NCBI GenBank assembly: GCA_017539905.1
Contig: JAFYBZ010000017.1
Location: forward strand, 1-59,948
Source of the DNA: Clostridia bacterium
GTDB lineage: Bacteria; Bacillota; Clostridia; TANB77; UBA1234
Direction: 5' to 3'
DNA: 59,948 nucleotides
This document shows, in pieces, positions 4,693 through 16,506 of the stretch; within the stretch, counting starts at the first letter, position 1; each line of letters opens with the position of its first letter. Position numbers and translations under genes: made by a program. The notes below the pieces were generated by a model. That model saw only the letters and a program-made list of their open reading frames with translations. It did no database searches and had not been told where the DNA came from.

Positions 4693-6012
4693 ATGGAATT
4701 AGAATATATTAAAATTATTAAAACTACAGCTCAAATTATTCATAATTTTATATATAATAATATTAAATTATCAGATCAAGAGCATGCGACTTTTATTGCT
4801 GGATCGTTGATTGCTTTACAAGATGCTACTTTTAGAGCAACATATAAAACAGATTATCAAAATGATCCTGACTATTTTGTTGAGAGTATGATGAGTGCTA
4901 TTAAGCATAGCATTAAATCTTTAAAAGGATTCGACATTCCTGAAAAACAAGATATTATTATTGCTGAATTTGATTTTATCGGTAGAAATGAACAATTAAA
5001 AAATATTGTTATTGATGAAGGAAAAGAAAAACCTGCAATTCAAGCATTGCTAGAAAAACTTGAAAATATCTTTACTTTAGCTAAAACATATCCTGAATAT
5101 GATATTCTTGGAGTATTTTATGATCAATTTAAAAAATACTCTGCAAGTGATCAACAAAGTTTAGGTATTGTATTAACTCCATATCATGTTTCAGATTTTA
5201 TGGCTACTTTACTCAATATTACTCCTGATGATGTTGTATTAGATACCTGTTGTGGTTCATCTTCTTTGCTTTTAACTGCAGGTAGTAAAGCAAAATATTC
5301 TTTAGGCGTTGAATTGAATTCAAGAATGACATCAATTTCTATTGCTAATATGGTAATTAAAAATTTGCCTACTCATTTATGGTTAGGTAATAGTTTTGAT
5401 TTTGATATTAAAAATGAAATTAGGAAATATCATCCAACAAAATTAATTATCAATCCTCCATATGCACAACAAGAAAAAGAATTAAGTTTTGTAGAAAATG
5501 GACTTGATCTTCTTGAACCTAATGGTCTTGGAGTTGTAATTATGCCTGTTAGTTGTGCTAATAAGCAAGATATTGAAACTAAAGCATTAAGAAAAAGTAT
5601 TCTTTCTAAACATACTTTACTTGCATCTTTTGTTATGCCAGAACAACTCTTTGCTCCTGCTGTTGGTGTTAATACAATTATTTGTTTATTTAAAGCTCAT
5701 GTTCCTAATGAGAATTATAGTACATTCCTTGGATATATTAAGGATGATGGATTTGAATTAAGTAAATCTGAAGGACGTATTGATAAAAATAATAAATGGC
5801 CTGATATTAAAAAAGAATTCTTAGATTTATATAATAATAAACAGGATATGAATAAAAAATCTGTAAATGCTATTATTAAACCAGAAGCTGAATGGTCTAT
5901 TATTTCATATCTAAATATTCATGAAAGCGTATATGAAGATTCATTCTTTATTCCATATTTACAGCAATATCTAATGTATCAAATTCAAAGTGGAGGAAAA
6001 GTAAATGTTTAA
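4693..6012 (+). CDS. Type I-like N6-adenine DNA methyltransferase (HsdM-like)
   Basis: 439 residues. The SAM-binding motif is LDTCCGSSSL (about residues 180-190). The catalytic motif NPPY is at 254-257, followed by the HsdM-typical GLGVVIMPVSC and MPEQLF segments. The reaction is adenine N6 methylation of DNA, directed by the specificity subunit encoded directly downstream (8-base overlap). No HsdR-like nuclease is visible, so the likely role is self-protection against host restriction. No TAG codons. AGAGGAG precedes the ATG. Confidence 0.9.
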   Translation: MELEYIKIIKTTAQIIHNFIYNNIKLSDQEHATFIAGSLIALQDATFRATYKTDYQNDPDYFVESMMSAIKHSIKSLKGFDIPEKQDIIIAEFDFIGRNEQLKNIVIDEGKEKPAIQALLEKLENIFTLAKTYPEYDILGVFYDQFKKYSASDQQSLGIVLTPYHVSDFMATLLNITPDDVVLDTCCGSSSLLLTAGSKAKYSLGVELNSRMTSISIANMVIKNLPTHLWLGNSFDFDIKNEIRKYHPTKLIINPPYAQQEKELSFVENGLDLLEPNGLGVVIMPVSCANKQDIETKALRKSILSKHTLLASFVMPEQLFAPAVGVNTIICLFKAHVPNENYSTFLGYIKDDGFELSKSEGRIDKNNKWPDIKKEFLDLYNNKQDMNKKSVNAIIKPEAEWSIISYLNIHESVYEDSFFIPYLQQYLMYQIQSGGKVNV

Positions 6013-6556
6013 GATTATTGAAGAGATAAAATCTCCAAAAAATATAGAAAAGGTAGAATTACCAGAAGTTAAAGACTGGAAAGATTTTACATATGGAGAA
6101 TTATTTCAAATTAGTCGTGGCAATCCTCCACTCACAGCTGCAGAATCTAAAAAACCAGAAAATCAAGGCTCAACTCCTTTTGCTGGTGCTGCAAAAGATG
6201 GGAATGGAATAACTGCTTTTATTAATAAACCTGCTACATATAAAGAAAATGCTATTACTGTTGGTAATTCTGGTAATGGCGGTGCAGGTTTAGCATTTTA
6301 TCAACCATTGCCATTTTGCGCAGGCAATACAGTAAATATTCTTTATGGTAAAGATTTTGTAATTAATTCAAGTATTGGATTATTTCTTTGTGCTATTATT
6401 TCACAAGAACATTATAAATATAATCATGGACAAGGATGGGGAATAACCCGTATGAAAGAATCTAAAATTAAACTTCCTGCAACATATGAAGGTAAACCCA
6501 ATTGGAAGTTGATTGAAGATTATATTAATTCTTTACCATATTCAAAATACATTTAA
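6005..6556 (+). CDS. HsdS-like half specificity subunit
   Basis: 183 residues. Residues about 25-180 match the pattern of one type I target-recognition domain (WKDFTYGELFQISRGNPP, then GNSGNGGAG, and a closing MKESKIKLPAT). Normal HsdS has two such domains, so this half-subunit would dimerise or specify a short or palindromic site. It overlaps the methylase stop, consistent with coupled translation. Function as methylase partner is inferred from fold motifs and position. Confidence 0.8.
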   Translation: MFKIIEEIKSPKNIEKVELPEVKDWKDFTYGELFQISRGNPPLTAAESKKPENQGSTPFAGAAKDGNGITAFINKPATYKENAITVGNSGNGGAGLAFYQPLPFCAGNTVNILYGKDFVINSSIGLFLCAIISQEHYKYNHGQGWGITRMKESKIKLPATYEGKPNWKLIEDYINSLPYSKYI

Positions 6557-6563
6557 AAAATAC

Positions 6564-6592
6564 TTGATTTTTTAAAAAAATTTTGATATAAT
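6564..6592 (+). promoter_or_regulatory. sigma70-type promoter
   Basis: TTGATT (6564-6569), 17-base spacer, TATAAT (6587-6592). The leader contains a GGCTCT-GATA-AGAGCC hairpin at 6621-6636, just before the ribosome site of the Ro-like gene, which may modulate its expression. Confidence 0.8.
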
Positions 6593-6661
6593 ATATATAG
6601 AAATTAAGAAATAAACCTACGGCTCTGATAAGAGCCAAGAGAAAAAGGAGATAAATAAAAT

Positions 6662-8188
6662 ATGAACACTTTGCTTAATGGTATGAAGAACGCAACCAAT
6701 TATACCTACACTGAAAATGGTGCGCTGACTCATAAGAGCACTATGTCTGGTCTGCTTGACCTTTTTGGCATGGGTGCGGCTTATCGTACTCGTAGTAATG
6801 AAGACTGCATTGTTCTTTTTGAAGATGCTTTCAAGGAAGATAAAGCATATGCTCTAAAGTGCCTTTTCTATCTGCGTGATATCCGTGGCGGCCAGGGCGA
6901 GCGTCGTTTCTTTCGTGTTGTAACTAAGTATCTTGCAAACAAGCACACTGATGCTATGTCTCGCAACCTTCGCTATGTGCCTGAGTTTGGACGCTGGGAT
7001 GACCTTTATGTCTTTGTCGGCACTAAGCTGGAGAAGCAGGCTTTTGATCTTATGAAGGCTCAGCTTATGCTGGATGTTGAGTGCAAGACTCCTTCTCTTC
7101 TTGCTAAGTGGCTGAAGAGTGAGAATACTTCAAGCACTGAGTCCCGTGCCCTCGCAAATAAGACCCGTGCTGCTTTTGGTATGAATCATCGTCAGTACCG
7201 TAAGACCCTTTCTGTGCTTCGTGAGCGTATCAATGTTCTTGAACGTCTTATGAGCGCCGGTAAGTGGGATGAAATCGAGTTCGATAAGATTCCTTCTAAG
7301 GCTGGTTTCCAGTATCGTAATGCTTTTGCGCGTCATGATATTGAGCGCATGAAGAGTGAGAAGCAGGTTCGTACTTACGAAGACTTTATGAAGGATGATA
7401 GTACCAAGGTTAATGCCAAGGATCTTTATCCTTATGAAGTTGTTGCTAAGGCTTATAATCTTACTCATAGCGGGTATTCTTATTGGAATAGTCGTCAGGA
7501 CTATGACTTTGAAGATAGTACCGAGCGTCGTGCGATTAATAAGTACTGGGATAATCTTACTGATTATTTCAATGGGTGTACCCTTGATGCTCTCTGCATG
7601 ATTGATACCTCTGGTTCCATGTGGGGAAGTGAAGCTAGCGCACCTATTAATGTCGCTATTTCAATCGGTCTTTATGCGGCAGAGCGTGCTCGTGGTCCTT
7701 TTGCTGGTCATTACATTTCCTTCTCTAGTCAGCCTCAGCTGATTGAGACTAAGGGTGTTGATTTCTGCGATAAGGTACAGCGCATTTACAAGACCAACCT
7801 TTGCGAGAATACTAATATTGAAGCTGCCTTTGATATGATTCTCGATACTGCGCTTCGTACTCGTTGTAAGCAGAGTGATCTACCTGGCACCATTATCGTG
7901 GTAAGCGATATGGAATTCGATTCCCAGCGTGGGTACTATGGTCGTAGCACTAATACTTTGATGGAAAACATTGAAGCTAAGTGGCGCCAGTATGGATATA
8001 AGATGCCTAATCTCGTCTACTGGAATGTTCAGGCTCGCCAGAACAATATTCCTATGACTATAAAGGATGGAGTAACTTATGTTTCTGGTTTCAGCCCTGT
8101 TCTGTTTGAGCAGATCATGAAGGGCAAGACCGCCTGGGATCTTGTCAAGGATAAGCTTGATAGTGAGCGTTATGCTTGTATCAAGTAA
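6662..8188 (+). CDS. DUF2828/TROVE-like vWA protein (Ro60-related)
   Basis: 508 residues, no TAG. The N-terminal two thirds are helical repeats with the signature FYLRDIRGGQGERRFFR. The C-terminal part is a von Willebrand A domain with MIDAS motif DTSGSM (315-320) and the later SDMEF. This matches the DUF2828 family, a relative of the Ro60/TROVE RNA-binding proteins, which bind Y RNAs and misfolded small RNAs. Codon use is more GC-rich than neighbouring genes. Proximity to the tRNA and structured-RNA cluster makes an RNA-handling role attractive, but this is inference. It has its own promoter and terminator. Confidence 0.85.
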   Translation: MNTLLNGMKNATNYTYTENGALTHKSTMSGLLDLFGMGAAYRTRSNEDCIVLFEDAFKEDKAYALKCLFYLRDIRGGQGERRFFRVVTKYLANKHTDAMSRNLRYVPEFGRWDDLYVFVGTKLEKQAFDLMKAQLMLDVECKTPSLLAKWLKSENTSSTESRALANKTRAAFGMNHRQYRKTLSVLRERINVLERLMSAGKWDEIEFDKIPSKAGFQYRNAFARHDIERMKSEKQVRTYEDFMKDDSTKVNAKDLYPYEVVAKAYNLTHSGYSYWNSRQDYDFEDSTERRAINKYWDNLTDYFNGCTLDALCMIDTSGSMWGSEASAPINVAISIGLYAAERARGPFAGHYISFSSQPQLIETKGVDFCDKVQRIYKTNLCENTNIEAAFDMILDTALRTRCKQSDLPGTIIVVSDMEFDSQRGYYGRSTNTLMENIEAKWRQYGYKMPNLVYWNVQARQNNIPMTIKDGVTYVSGFSPVLFEQIMKGKTAWDLVKDKLDSERYACIK

Positions 8189-8205
8189 ATAAAAAAAATA
8201 AAAAA

Positions 8206-8237
8206 GGGATTAGGTATTTTACCTAATCCCTTTTTTT
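8206..8237 (+). terminator. Bidirectional intrinsic terminator
   Basis: An 11-bp perfect stem GGGATTAGGTA/TACCTAATCCC with loop TTT and T7. A-rich bases on the other side let it also serve the minus-strand fibre gene ending at 8324. Confidence 0.92.
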
Positions 8238-8323
8238 GTTTGAAAGTACGAACATATAGGCAGCTCCGGCCGGCAACAGTTGCTTCTCCGCATCTCAAAA
8301 ATAAAAATGCTTTTAGAAAATTT

Positions 8324-11300
8324 TCATGCAGTTCGTTGCCACATATATACCGCAAGATATGGAGGCATATTATTATGTGCAGTTCCAGAACCAGTAGCTC
8401 CACTATCAAAAGCCGTTGAATTTCCAGTATTAGTTGTAGATGGTCCACCGCTATTAAATGCTGTTGAATTTCCAGTATTGGCGACAGAGGGACCACCAGT
8501 TGCTCCTGTACCAGCAGCTCCAGTCGCCCCTGTACCAGCAGCTCCAGTTGCTCCAGTACCACCAGCTCCAGATGTATTATTAGAAGGACCACCAGAATTA
8601 ACTGCATTAGTAGATACTGAGTGGCTATGATTACCAGGATTACTAGTAAAACTCCCTGGATTGTTATCATAAAGAGGAGTCCAGTTATCACCAATTGATG
8701 GGCCCCATCGTGTAGCCCAGCCTCCTGTATCATATACAATCCATGTCCCATTAGTGGAATGAGTATGACCGCCAGCGCCGCTAGTACTACCATTCTATGG
8801 ACCAACCCAGTGATAATGACTACTTAAACTGTGCGTATGATTTGGGCCACTGTGGGTATGCGAAGGCCCAGTATGCGTGTGACTTGGACCAGCGTGTGTA
8901 TGTGCATTTAAACTATGAGCATGTGCTCCTACAGAGTGTGTATGTGAATTTAAACTATGAGCGTGTGCCCCCACAGAATGTGTATGACTTGGTAAATTAG
9001 CAGTCCCTAATGTTACAGTTGCACTACCACCAGTAGTTCCAGCTTCATAAGTTTCATCAGCAGATAATAAAAATTTACCACCAATCTGTGTCCATGTACC
9101 ACCAAATAATGTGGCTGGAGAAGTAGCAGTTGCTGAAATATATATTGCACCTATAGGATATACTAAATCTAATAATTCTGATTTTTTTGTATATGTTGTA
9201 TCAATCTAATTTCCGTCTTTATCATTGGTAGCATTTATTGCTTTAGTAGCAGTAGCAGCATTGCCACTAATTGAAATTCCCCAAGTACCAGAAGCATTAC
9301 TTCCATCGGTAGCACATAATGTTTTACTATCAGTTGGTAATGTGTATGTTTTACCAGAAGTAGCATCTAAACCAAACCACCAAACAGGATTACTACCATT
9401 ACCACCAGCAATTTTAACATTAGGTGCGCCATATGCTACAGTTAATGCCCCATAGGTATCTGCGCCTTTCCAAGCAATACCAGAAGCATAATTATTTCTT
9501 AAAGAATCAGGTGCGCTTGCCGCTGTTCGTAATACAGCTAATTTTCCATTTGTATTATCTGTTACTCCAAACATATCAACAATGCCACTAGTAGCAAAAC
9601 TTGTAGCATTAGTAATTGGTGAATATTTAATTTTTACACTATTAAAATAACCACTAACATTTAAATCTCCAGTTAAAGCATTACTCCATGTATTATCACC
9701 ACGAAGAAAAACAGTAGTATTATTAGGAGTTGATGCTAATTTAGTAGCTGTATCAGCATTGCCAGTTAAACTCGCTTTAATTGTACTTGGTAATTTAAGA
9801 GTTACTGCTGCACTACCATTAACACTTACTGCTGTTCCAGTATTTATACCATCATTATCAGAAATACTAATATTGCGCGCTGTACCCCAATTAGCTGTTG
9901 TTATATTAGCAGAACCATCAAATGAAGTACCATTAATAGTTCTTGCTGTTGCTAATTTAGTTGAAGTAGAAGCATTTCCATCTAAAGCTCCAACAATATG
10001 TCCATTTTCTAAAAATTTAATTTGTGCTGTTGTTCTATTATTATATGTGGCGCTAGCATGGTCTGTATCAGTACAATATGAAAATAATAAATCATCAGTA
10101 TAAGAATTATTATTATATGCTCCTATATCCCAACTACCATTGGTAGTTTTTATAGATGCTAAAGCCCCATATCCGTTTATACTTGTAGTAGCAATAACTG
10201 CACTATCTCTTCCATCTACCCAATTAACACTTCGGCCAACGCGACGAATACCGATATTAGCATTAGAAAAATTTAAATTTCCTGTTAACTCATTGGACCA
10301 AGTATTATCTCCTCTTAAAAAGGTAGTAGTATTATTTGGGGTATTAGATAGCTTAGTAGCAGTTGCTGCATTACCCGTACAAGAAGCAGATGAACCTGTA
10401 ATATTAATATCCCAAGAACCAGATGCGCCACCACCAGTTTTTGTTGGAACATAATCATTATAATTACTTGAAGTAAGTAATTTTGCATATCCAGTCCACG
10501 CAGAAGCATTAGTTTTACATCTTAACCATGCATTAGTGCTATTACTCTAAAATACTAACTACCAAGTACTTCCACTGTCATTAACATTTCCACCACTATG
10601 ATCATCAACAATATTCCATGTTGCTCCCCACATACTAGAAACAGGAGTATTTGTTGTAGTATTAGAAATTTTATACATTCCTAAACGAGTTGCAGTATTT
10701 AAATTACCGGGGTCAACAACTCTCAATATATTCCATGCAGCATCCTATGCACTATTAGCCCCGGTCCCTCCATTAGCTATTCCTAATGTGCCTGTAATTG
10801 GAATAGCATCTTGTGCAGCACTTCCATCAAAAGTAACTGCTGTTGTAGAATCTAATTTAGTCTTTAAACTACGAGCTGTTGCTAATTTTGTAGCAGTAGC
10901 AGCATTCCCATTTAAGACTCCAGTAAATGTTGTAGCATATACATTATTCCATTTATTTGCACTAGTTCCTAATGTCCCACTATTATTTGTAATAGGATAG
11001 AATGTACGGCTATTTGAATTAATAGCAGCAAAATCTCCATTAGTTTGAGTAGTACGAAAAATTACTTTTTCATCTCCATCATCACTACTCTATATAATTA
11101 AATTACCATTATTCCCACTATCAATTCTATAAAATAATTTTGCTCCATCAGAAGACCCAGCCCATGTTATACCTTTTGAAGAAATTGGATAAGTTTCTCC
11201 TTCAGCAACTGGCCAAGATCCAATAGTTTGGAAACTTAAATCTCCACTAAGTGTTCCACCAGAAAGTGGTAATTTACTAGTATCTCTTAAATCATACTAT

Positions 11301-11341
11301 GTAGATGAACCAAATGGTTGAATTTTACTTATTTCAGCCAA
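8324..11341 (-). CDS. Tail fibre protein with collar-like C-terminus
   Basis: About 1005 residues once in-frame TAG codons are read as Gln. The N-terminus is shared with two other fibre genes (MAEISKIQPFGSSTQYDL). The middle has repeated GNAATATKLA blocks, common in phage fibres. Near residue 730 comes LVYPIGAIYIS...LFGGTW, a tail-collar/short-fibre signature, then His-rich SHTHS repeats, Gly/Thr-rich loops and the ending MPPYLAVYMWQRTA. Predicted receptor-binding fibre. The start is TTG (11339-11341), overlapped by a short leader frame. The segment DGN-TAG-IDTTYTKKSE aligns with DGNQINTTYTKKSE of the 29961 gene, direct evidence that TAG means Gln. Confidence 0.88.
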
Positions 11342-11375
11342 TACAGTTCACCACCTATATATAAAAAAGAAACAT
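11334..11375 (-). CDS. Leader peptide overlapping the fibre start
   Basis: A 13-residue frame starting MFLFYI, with one TAG read as Gln. GAAAGGAG lies just upstream, and the stop TGA lies inside the second codon region of the fibre gene. The same arrangement occurs before two other fibre genes, suggesting translational coupling or a vestigial N-terminus. Confidence 0.5.
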
Positions 11376-11431
11376 TGATCTTCAACGCTCCTTTCAATAA
11401 TTTTATTTTTAAACTTAATCAAATAGATGAA

Positions 11432-11484
11432 ATGCGGTTTACCAAAAATTTACCGTAAAATATGCCATTTTTTTGGGCGCGCAT
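11432..11484. promoter_or_regulatory. ATGCGG...GCGCAT upstream element
   Basis: A palindrome-edged block (ATGCGG at 11432, GCGCAT at 11479-11484) containing ACCAAAAATTTACC, just upstream of the -35 box at 11494. Related blocks lie at 32389-32457 and 39670-39736. Probably a regulator site or a hairpin between divergent operons. Confidence 0.5.
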
Positions 11485-11493
11485 CTCCCCAAC

Positions 11494-11522
11494 TTGATTA
11501 AATCTAAAAAATATGTTATAAT
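11494..11522 (+). promoter_or_regulatory. sigma70-type promoter
   Basis: TTGATT (11494-11499), 17-base spacer, TATAAT (11517-11522), for the glycosyltransferase gene, in the divergent gap 11376-11556. Confidence 0.75.
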
Positions 11523-11556
11523 TAAACTAATATAAAATTTATAAAGGAGTTATTAA

Positions 11557-13500
11557 ATGAATAAATATTCTTATATAACCCTATTAACTAATGATAGTTA
11601 TGCTTATGGAGTAGCTTTACTTGTTGAATCAATGTCAAAAGTAAATACTTATTACCCTCTTCATGTGCTTATTACTGAAGGAGTTCATGAAGCTACTCGT
11701 GAGTTTCTTAATTAGTTAGGTGTTACTTATTAGGAAGTTCCAATAATTGAAACTCCACCAGATATATATCAACATAATATGCATTATGAACCAAATACAG
11801 CATCAACTTGGCGCAACTGCTGGACTAAATTACATATTTTTAATCAAACTCAATTTGATAAAATAGTTTTTCTTGATGCTGATATAATGGTACTTAAAAA
11901 TCTTGACCATTTATTTAATTGCCCTCATATGACTTCTTGTCTTGATGGCGAATATTTTAACATATGGCCTGGTTGGGATCATTTTAATAGTGGATGTATA
12001 GTAATAGAACCATCTAATGAATTATATAATAAAATTCTTGATTTTGCTAATAGTCTTACTGAAGATAATATTCCAGAATATATTATAGCTGACCAAGAAA
12101 TTCTTAATTTATATTTTAAAGATTGGCCAACTCAAACTTAGTTGCATCTTAATAAATATTATGATATTTTTCCACCATATATCCAAGACCATCAAATATC
12201 TGATGTAGAAGAAAATTGTTATTTCCTTCATTATGTAGGCCGCAAACCATGGACATTTTGGATACGAACCAAACAAGACCAATATGCAGAATATTTTTAT
12301 ACTAAAGGCCGTGAAATGGTTGAAGCTCGTTTAAATCAACTTGATTGGCCAAAAATTCAATCAAAATTAATTCTTACTGTATATGCTATATGTAAAAATG
12401 AAGTAGAAAATGTATCTAAATGGCTTAATTCTTTTGGGGAAGCTGACCATGTTTGCGTTTTAGATACTGGTTCTACCGATGGAACTTGGGAATTGCTTCA
12501 AGAAAAATAGAAAGAGTTTCCAAATTTAATTATCTCCCAAGAATCTATAGTTCCATGGAGATTTGATAAAGCTAGAAATATAAGTATGACACTTATCCCA
12601 AAAGATACAACTATATTTTTCATGGCAGATTTAGATGAAGTTATTAAAGAATCAGGTTGGTGCGATATAGTTAAATCTACTTGGACTCCATTATTTGATA
12701 GAGGTCAATATACTTATAATCGTGATGTGGCCCCAAATGATGATATTATTCGAGCTATACCAGAATACCGCATTCATAGCGATGATTGGTATAAATGGGT
12801 AAATATTGTTCATGAAGCTATTATTAATCATGCGGGCCGCAAACAATTTTATGTAGAAACTTGTACGAATATTCCAATTACAGTTTGGCATTATCCAAAA
12901 GCTGAAAAAGAAAGAGATTATGCAGCACTTTGTGAAGATACTCTTGAAGAAGAACCAGTTGATTATGTAATGTAGCTTCAATTAGCTATTGAATATGAAA
13001 TACGAGATGAAAAAGAAAAAGCATTAAAAGTTTATCAAAAACTTCTTAAAGAGCCTGGTAATCTTCAAAATTTTGAGCTAGCTAGATGTTTTTGTAGTGT
13101 AGGTAAACTTATATATGCCATTGATAAAGATCTTGCTAAAGCATTTGCTTATTTTAGAGAAGGTAGATTAATTGCTCCTGAAGTAATTGATAATTATCTT
13201 GCTGCAGCTGAAATATATTATAATGTAAAAATGTATCAACAAGCATTAATATTAGCAAAAAGTGGATTACATCAAGCTAAAACAGCTAGATGGTGTACCA
13301 CATATGATCCACATTCTTATTACCCATATTGGCTTATTGGAATGAGCTATTATTTCCTTGGTGATAAAATACGAGGTCTTGGTTTTATGGAAGTTGCAGA
13401 ATCAAAATATAAAATTGAAAGTATTTCAAGTCTATGTAGCGCTATGATTAAAGAAATAGCCGCAGACCCTCAATCCGCATTAAAAGAGAGGAGCTATTAA
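11557..13500 (+). CDS. Double glycosyltransferase (GT8-like + GT2-like) with TPR-like tail
   Basis: 647 residues after reading five TAG codons as Gln. The N-terminal domain (1-250) resembles glycogenin/GT8 enzymes, with FLDAD (D107, D109) as metal-binding DxD. The central domain (about 265-440) is GT2-like: YAICKNEVENVSKWL, LDTGSTDGTW (D303) and ADLDEV (D358, D360). The C-terminal 200 residues are helical repeats resembling TPRs. It probably adds sugars to a phage structural protein or modifies the host surface, because it lies between two fibre genes. Substrate unknown. AAAGGAG precedes the ATG. Confidence 0.85.
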
Positions 13501-13518
13501 TAGTTCCTCTCTTTTTTA
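13485..13518 (+). terminator. Intrinsic terminator overlapping the gene end
   Basis: AGAGAGGA..CTATT pairs with AATAG..TCCTCTCT and is followed by T6. The stop codon of the glycosyltransferase lies inside the loop region. It also separates the converging fibre gene. Confidence 0.85.
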
Positions 13519-13521
13519 TTA

Positions 13522-16506
13522 TTAAGCAATATTAGATACATAACTAGCAGTAGTAAATGTAATACTTGCACTACTACCTGCATTTGTAACATTTGGAATT
13601 GCTGTTACAGTATTTGTCATACTTGGTAAAGTTCCTGCACTCCAACCCGAAGCTGACCCAATGGTTTGATATGTATTTGTCAAACTTGGAACAGTTCCAG
13701 CATAAAAAATTAAAACTCCATTATTTACTGTAGCGGAAGGCAATGTCCCCGCATTCCAACCTGTAATATAAGATGATGTCACATTAGTTACTGTTAATGA
13801 AGGCACAGTACCAGCATTCCAATTAGTAATATATGATGAAGTAACTGCATTTCCTAAAGTAGGAGCTACACCACCAACTAAAGTTACTTTTGTTACTACT
13901 GTCCCTTTAGATACTGAAGCAGCTTTAATTACTTTTCCTGTAGTCCCATTGAATACTGCAATCTATCCATCTGTAACACTTGCAGGACCAGTCACAGCTC
14001 CATTTATGTTATTCTAAATAACAGTCCAATCTGCATTTGCAGCAACCGTTCCATTATTAACACATATAATAAAATCTCCGGCTTCACATACAATTCCAGC
14101 ATATGTTCCTGCTGTAATAACCTTATATGTATCACCTTTACTATGAGAATTAGGTAAAGCAGTAATTGTACCACCTGTACCTAATGTTCCTTTATATTGC
14201 ATAGCATTAGTGCCATCAAGTGTAGATTCAAAATTACTATTTTTAACATAAGTACTAGAAATTGTATTACCATCAGCATCTTTTGCTGCTTTATCTGCAT
14301 AAGTTGCAGAAGCTGCATAAATCGCAGTCCCCGCATGAACAGCATTCTATGCAGTTGTTACATATGTTGCACTATAAGCATAAAGTGCACGATTTGCAGT
14401 AATAGCCCAAGTAGCAGTACCAGAAGTGCTTGATGAACCTGCTGTACTAGCATAACCAGCACTTGCCGCATATGTTGATGTGGAGGCATGGACTGCTTCA
14501 GTTGCATTATCGGCTGAACCTGCGCTTGCCGCATAATTGGCAGAATTTGCTTTTATAGCAGAACCAGCATTAGTAGCATAATTCGCTGAACCAGCTTTCC
14601 CTTCATAAGAAGTAATAGTCTAAGGACGACCATTACTGTCAATATAAATTGGAAGAGAAGTTGTCCCTTTACTACCAATTTGTGTTATACCTTTTCCAGT
14701 TGTGCCAGAAAAAATAGCAAAAGACCCACTTGCAGAGTTAGAAGGCCCAATTACTACACCATCAAGATTACCTTGCGCAACAGTCCAATCTGCTGCAATA
14801 ATACTAGTTCCTGTTGGAGGACCATCATTAATAGCAATTAACAAATCGCCTTCTTCACAAGTTTTTCCGGCATATTGTCCAGCAGTAATAATTTTATATG
14901 TATAACCTATTTGATAACTATTTGTAGGAACACTTGTAAAATCTCCATTTGTACCAAGAGTTCCTTTAAAAATCATTGCATCATTAGTGGCAAGAAGAGA
15001 ATTTAATTCATTTTTTGTAGCATAAGTAGTTGTAATAACATTACCACTTGCATCTTGTGTTGCTTTAGCAGCATTAACAGCATTTCCAGCTGTTACAGCA
15101 TACCCTGCTGTAGCTGCATAATTAGCACAATTTGCATGACGACCATCTAAAGCCCAAGTTGCAGTACCAGCTAATACAGCATGCTAAGCAGTTGTAGCAT
15201 ATCCAGCACTAGCCGCATGAATAGCTTCAGTAGCAGTAGTTGCTATAGCTGCATAATTTGCACTTCCAGCATGCTAAGCTTCTGTAGCATTATTAACATT
15301 AATAGTCTCCCAAGTACCAGCCTAAGTAAGAAACTTATCTGTACTAGAACCGTCAAATGCTATGGCTGCTTTTACTAATTTATTATCATCTGAAGCATCT
15401 GCAATTAATAAACTATCTCCATCTGCTATAGCAGTAGCAGTAGAACTAACATTACCAAGACTAGTAATATTACCATGAGCATGACTTGCTAATGCAAAAG
15501 TTCCAGCATTTTCAAAAGCAGCACTTCCAAGACCTTTTACTGATACATCTCTGGTACTACCACCAGTATTAACACTAACAGTACCATTAGTGGTGCCTTG
15601 CGCGATGGCGCGTACACCATTATTAATAATTGAATTATTTTCAATTTTAATAGAAGCTCCAGCAGTATATTTTGTATTAGGAATTGCAAAAGATGCAGTA
15701 GTTCCATCACCCATCGTATAAATAATAGTAGAACCATTATTTGTCATAGATTTGACATTTCCTGTCATACTGCCATGAAGCATACCATCAGTTCTTAGCT
15801 AATAAGCAGAACCATCATAATAAACTATATAACTTCCTGCTGGAATAGCATAATTACTTGGTCCAGTAACAGAACCATTTAAGTAAACAGATTTTGCTCC
15901 AGTTCCATTAATATTTAATGTTATTGCCCCAGTTGAACTATTTCCATTAGCTAAAATTAAATGAATATAAGAATTATCTGCTAATACAAATCCAGAGCAG
16001 TCTGCTAATTTAGCAGCAGTACTAGATACAGTAGCACAATAAGCACTTGAGACAGTATTTGCATCAGTATCCATCTGGCCAACCCATAGCCAGTTACTAC
16101 CATCATAAACAAAATTACAAACTAAACCTTCGGCAAGAGCGCCAGTGCTAGGAAGATTAGAAGTACCTAATCTTTTAATAGGATATGCTCCAGTATTATT
16201 TACTTCTAGAGTTAATAATGCTACTGAAGCAGCATTCGTCTTTGTAAATTTAACATAAATACTTGCACCTGTATATAATACAAAACCAGGACAATTAGTT
16301 ACTACTTTTGCAGCTTCATTAGCATCTGTAGTACATGTCCCAAAGAAAGTGCCTCCTAGCTGTAACATACCCGCAGCATCATTACTTGTATCAATCCAAA
16401 ATTTTCCTGTTGTTTTATCAAAATAACAATAACCAGTTGTATGTGAAGCAAGTTGATTTACGGATTTCCCACTAGTAAAATTATTTAAAATTTTAAAGAG
16501 AGCCAA
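13522..16506 (-). CDS. Large tail fibre or appendage protein
   Basis: 994 residues with TAG read as Gln (for example at the junction SAY-Gln-LRTDGML). The start is TTG (16504-16506), giving MALFKILNNFTSGK, with GAAAGGAG upstream. The N-terminal 230 residues carry repeated ANxxxxxCPGFVLxxGxxIYxKF units. The middle contains Ala/Tyr-rich helical repeats (AAYAATAEA type), and the last 100 residues are SASITFTT-type beta repeats. Composition and context are those of an elongated trimeric fibre; there is no recognised enzymatic domain. It is convergent with the glycosyltransferase, a plausible modification target. Confidence 0.82.

Noticed and set aside
8830..8990. Tandem repeat that could be a CRISPR-like array
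   Set aside because: The short repeats encode the His-rich SHTHS segment of the fibre. There are no unique spacers and no cas genes.
8280..10460. Plus-strand open frames rich in Val/Ala/Pro opposite the fibre gene
   Set aside because: They are shadows of low-complexity minus-strand fibre repeats, with no ribosome sites. The minus frame is continuous with TAG as Gln.
11557..13500. Glycosyltransferase seen as a frameshifted or fragmented pseudogene
   Set aside because: All breaks are in-frame TAG codons. Frame and domain continuity are intact under table 15, so it is one gene.
13522..16506. Several short minus-strand genes
   Set aside because: The pieces share one frame and are separated only by TAG, so they are merged into one fibre gene.
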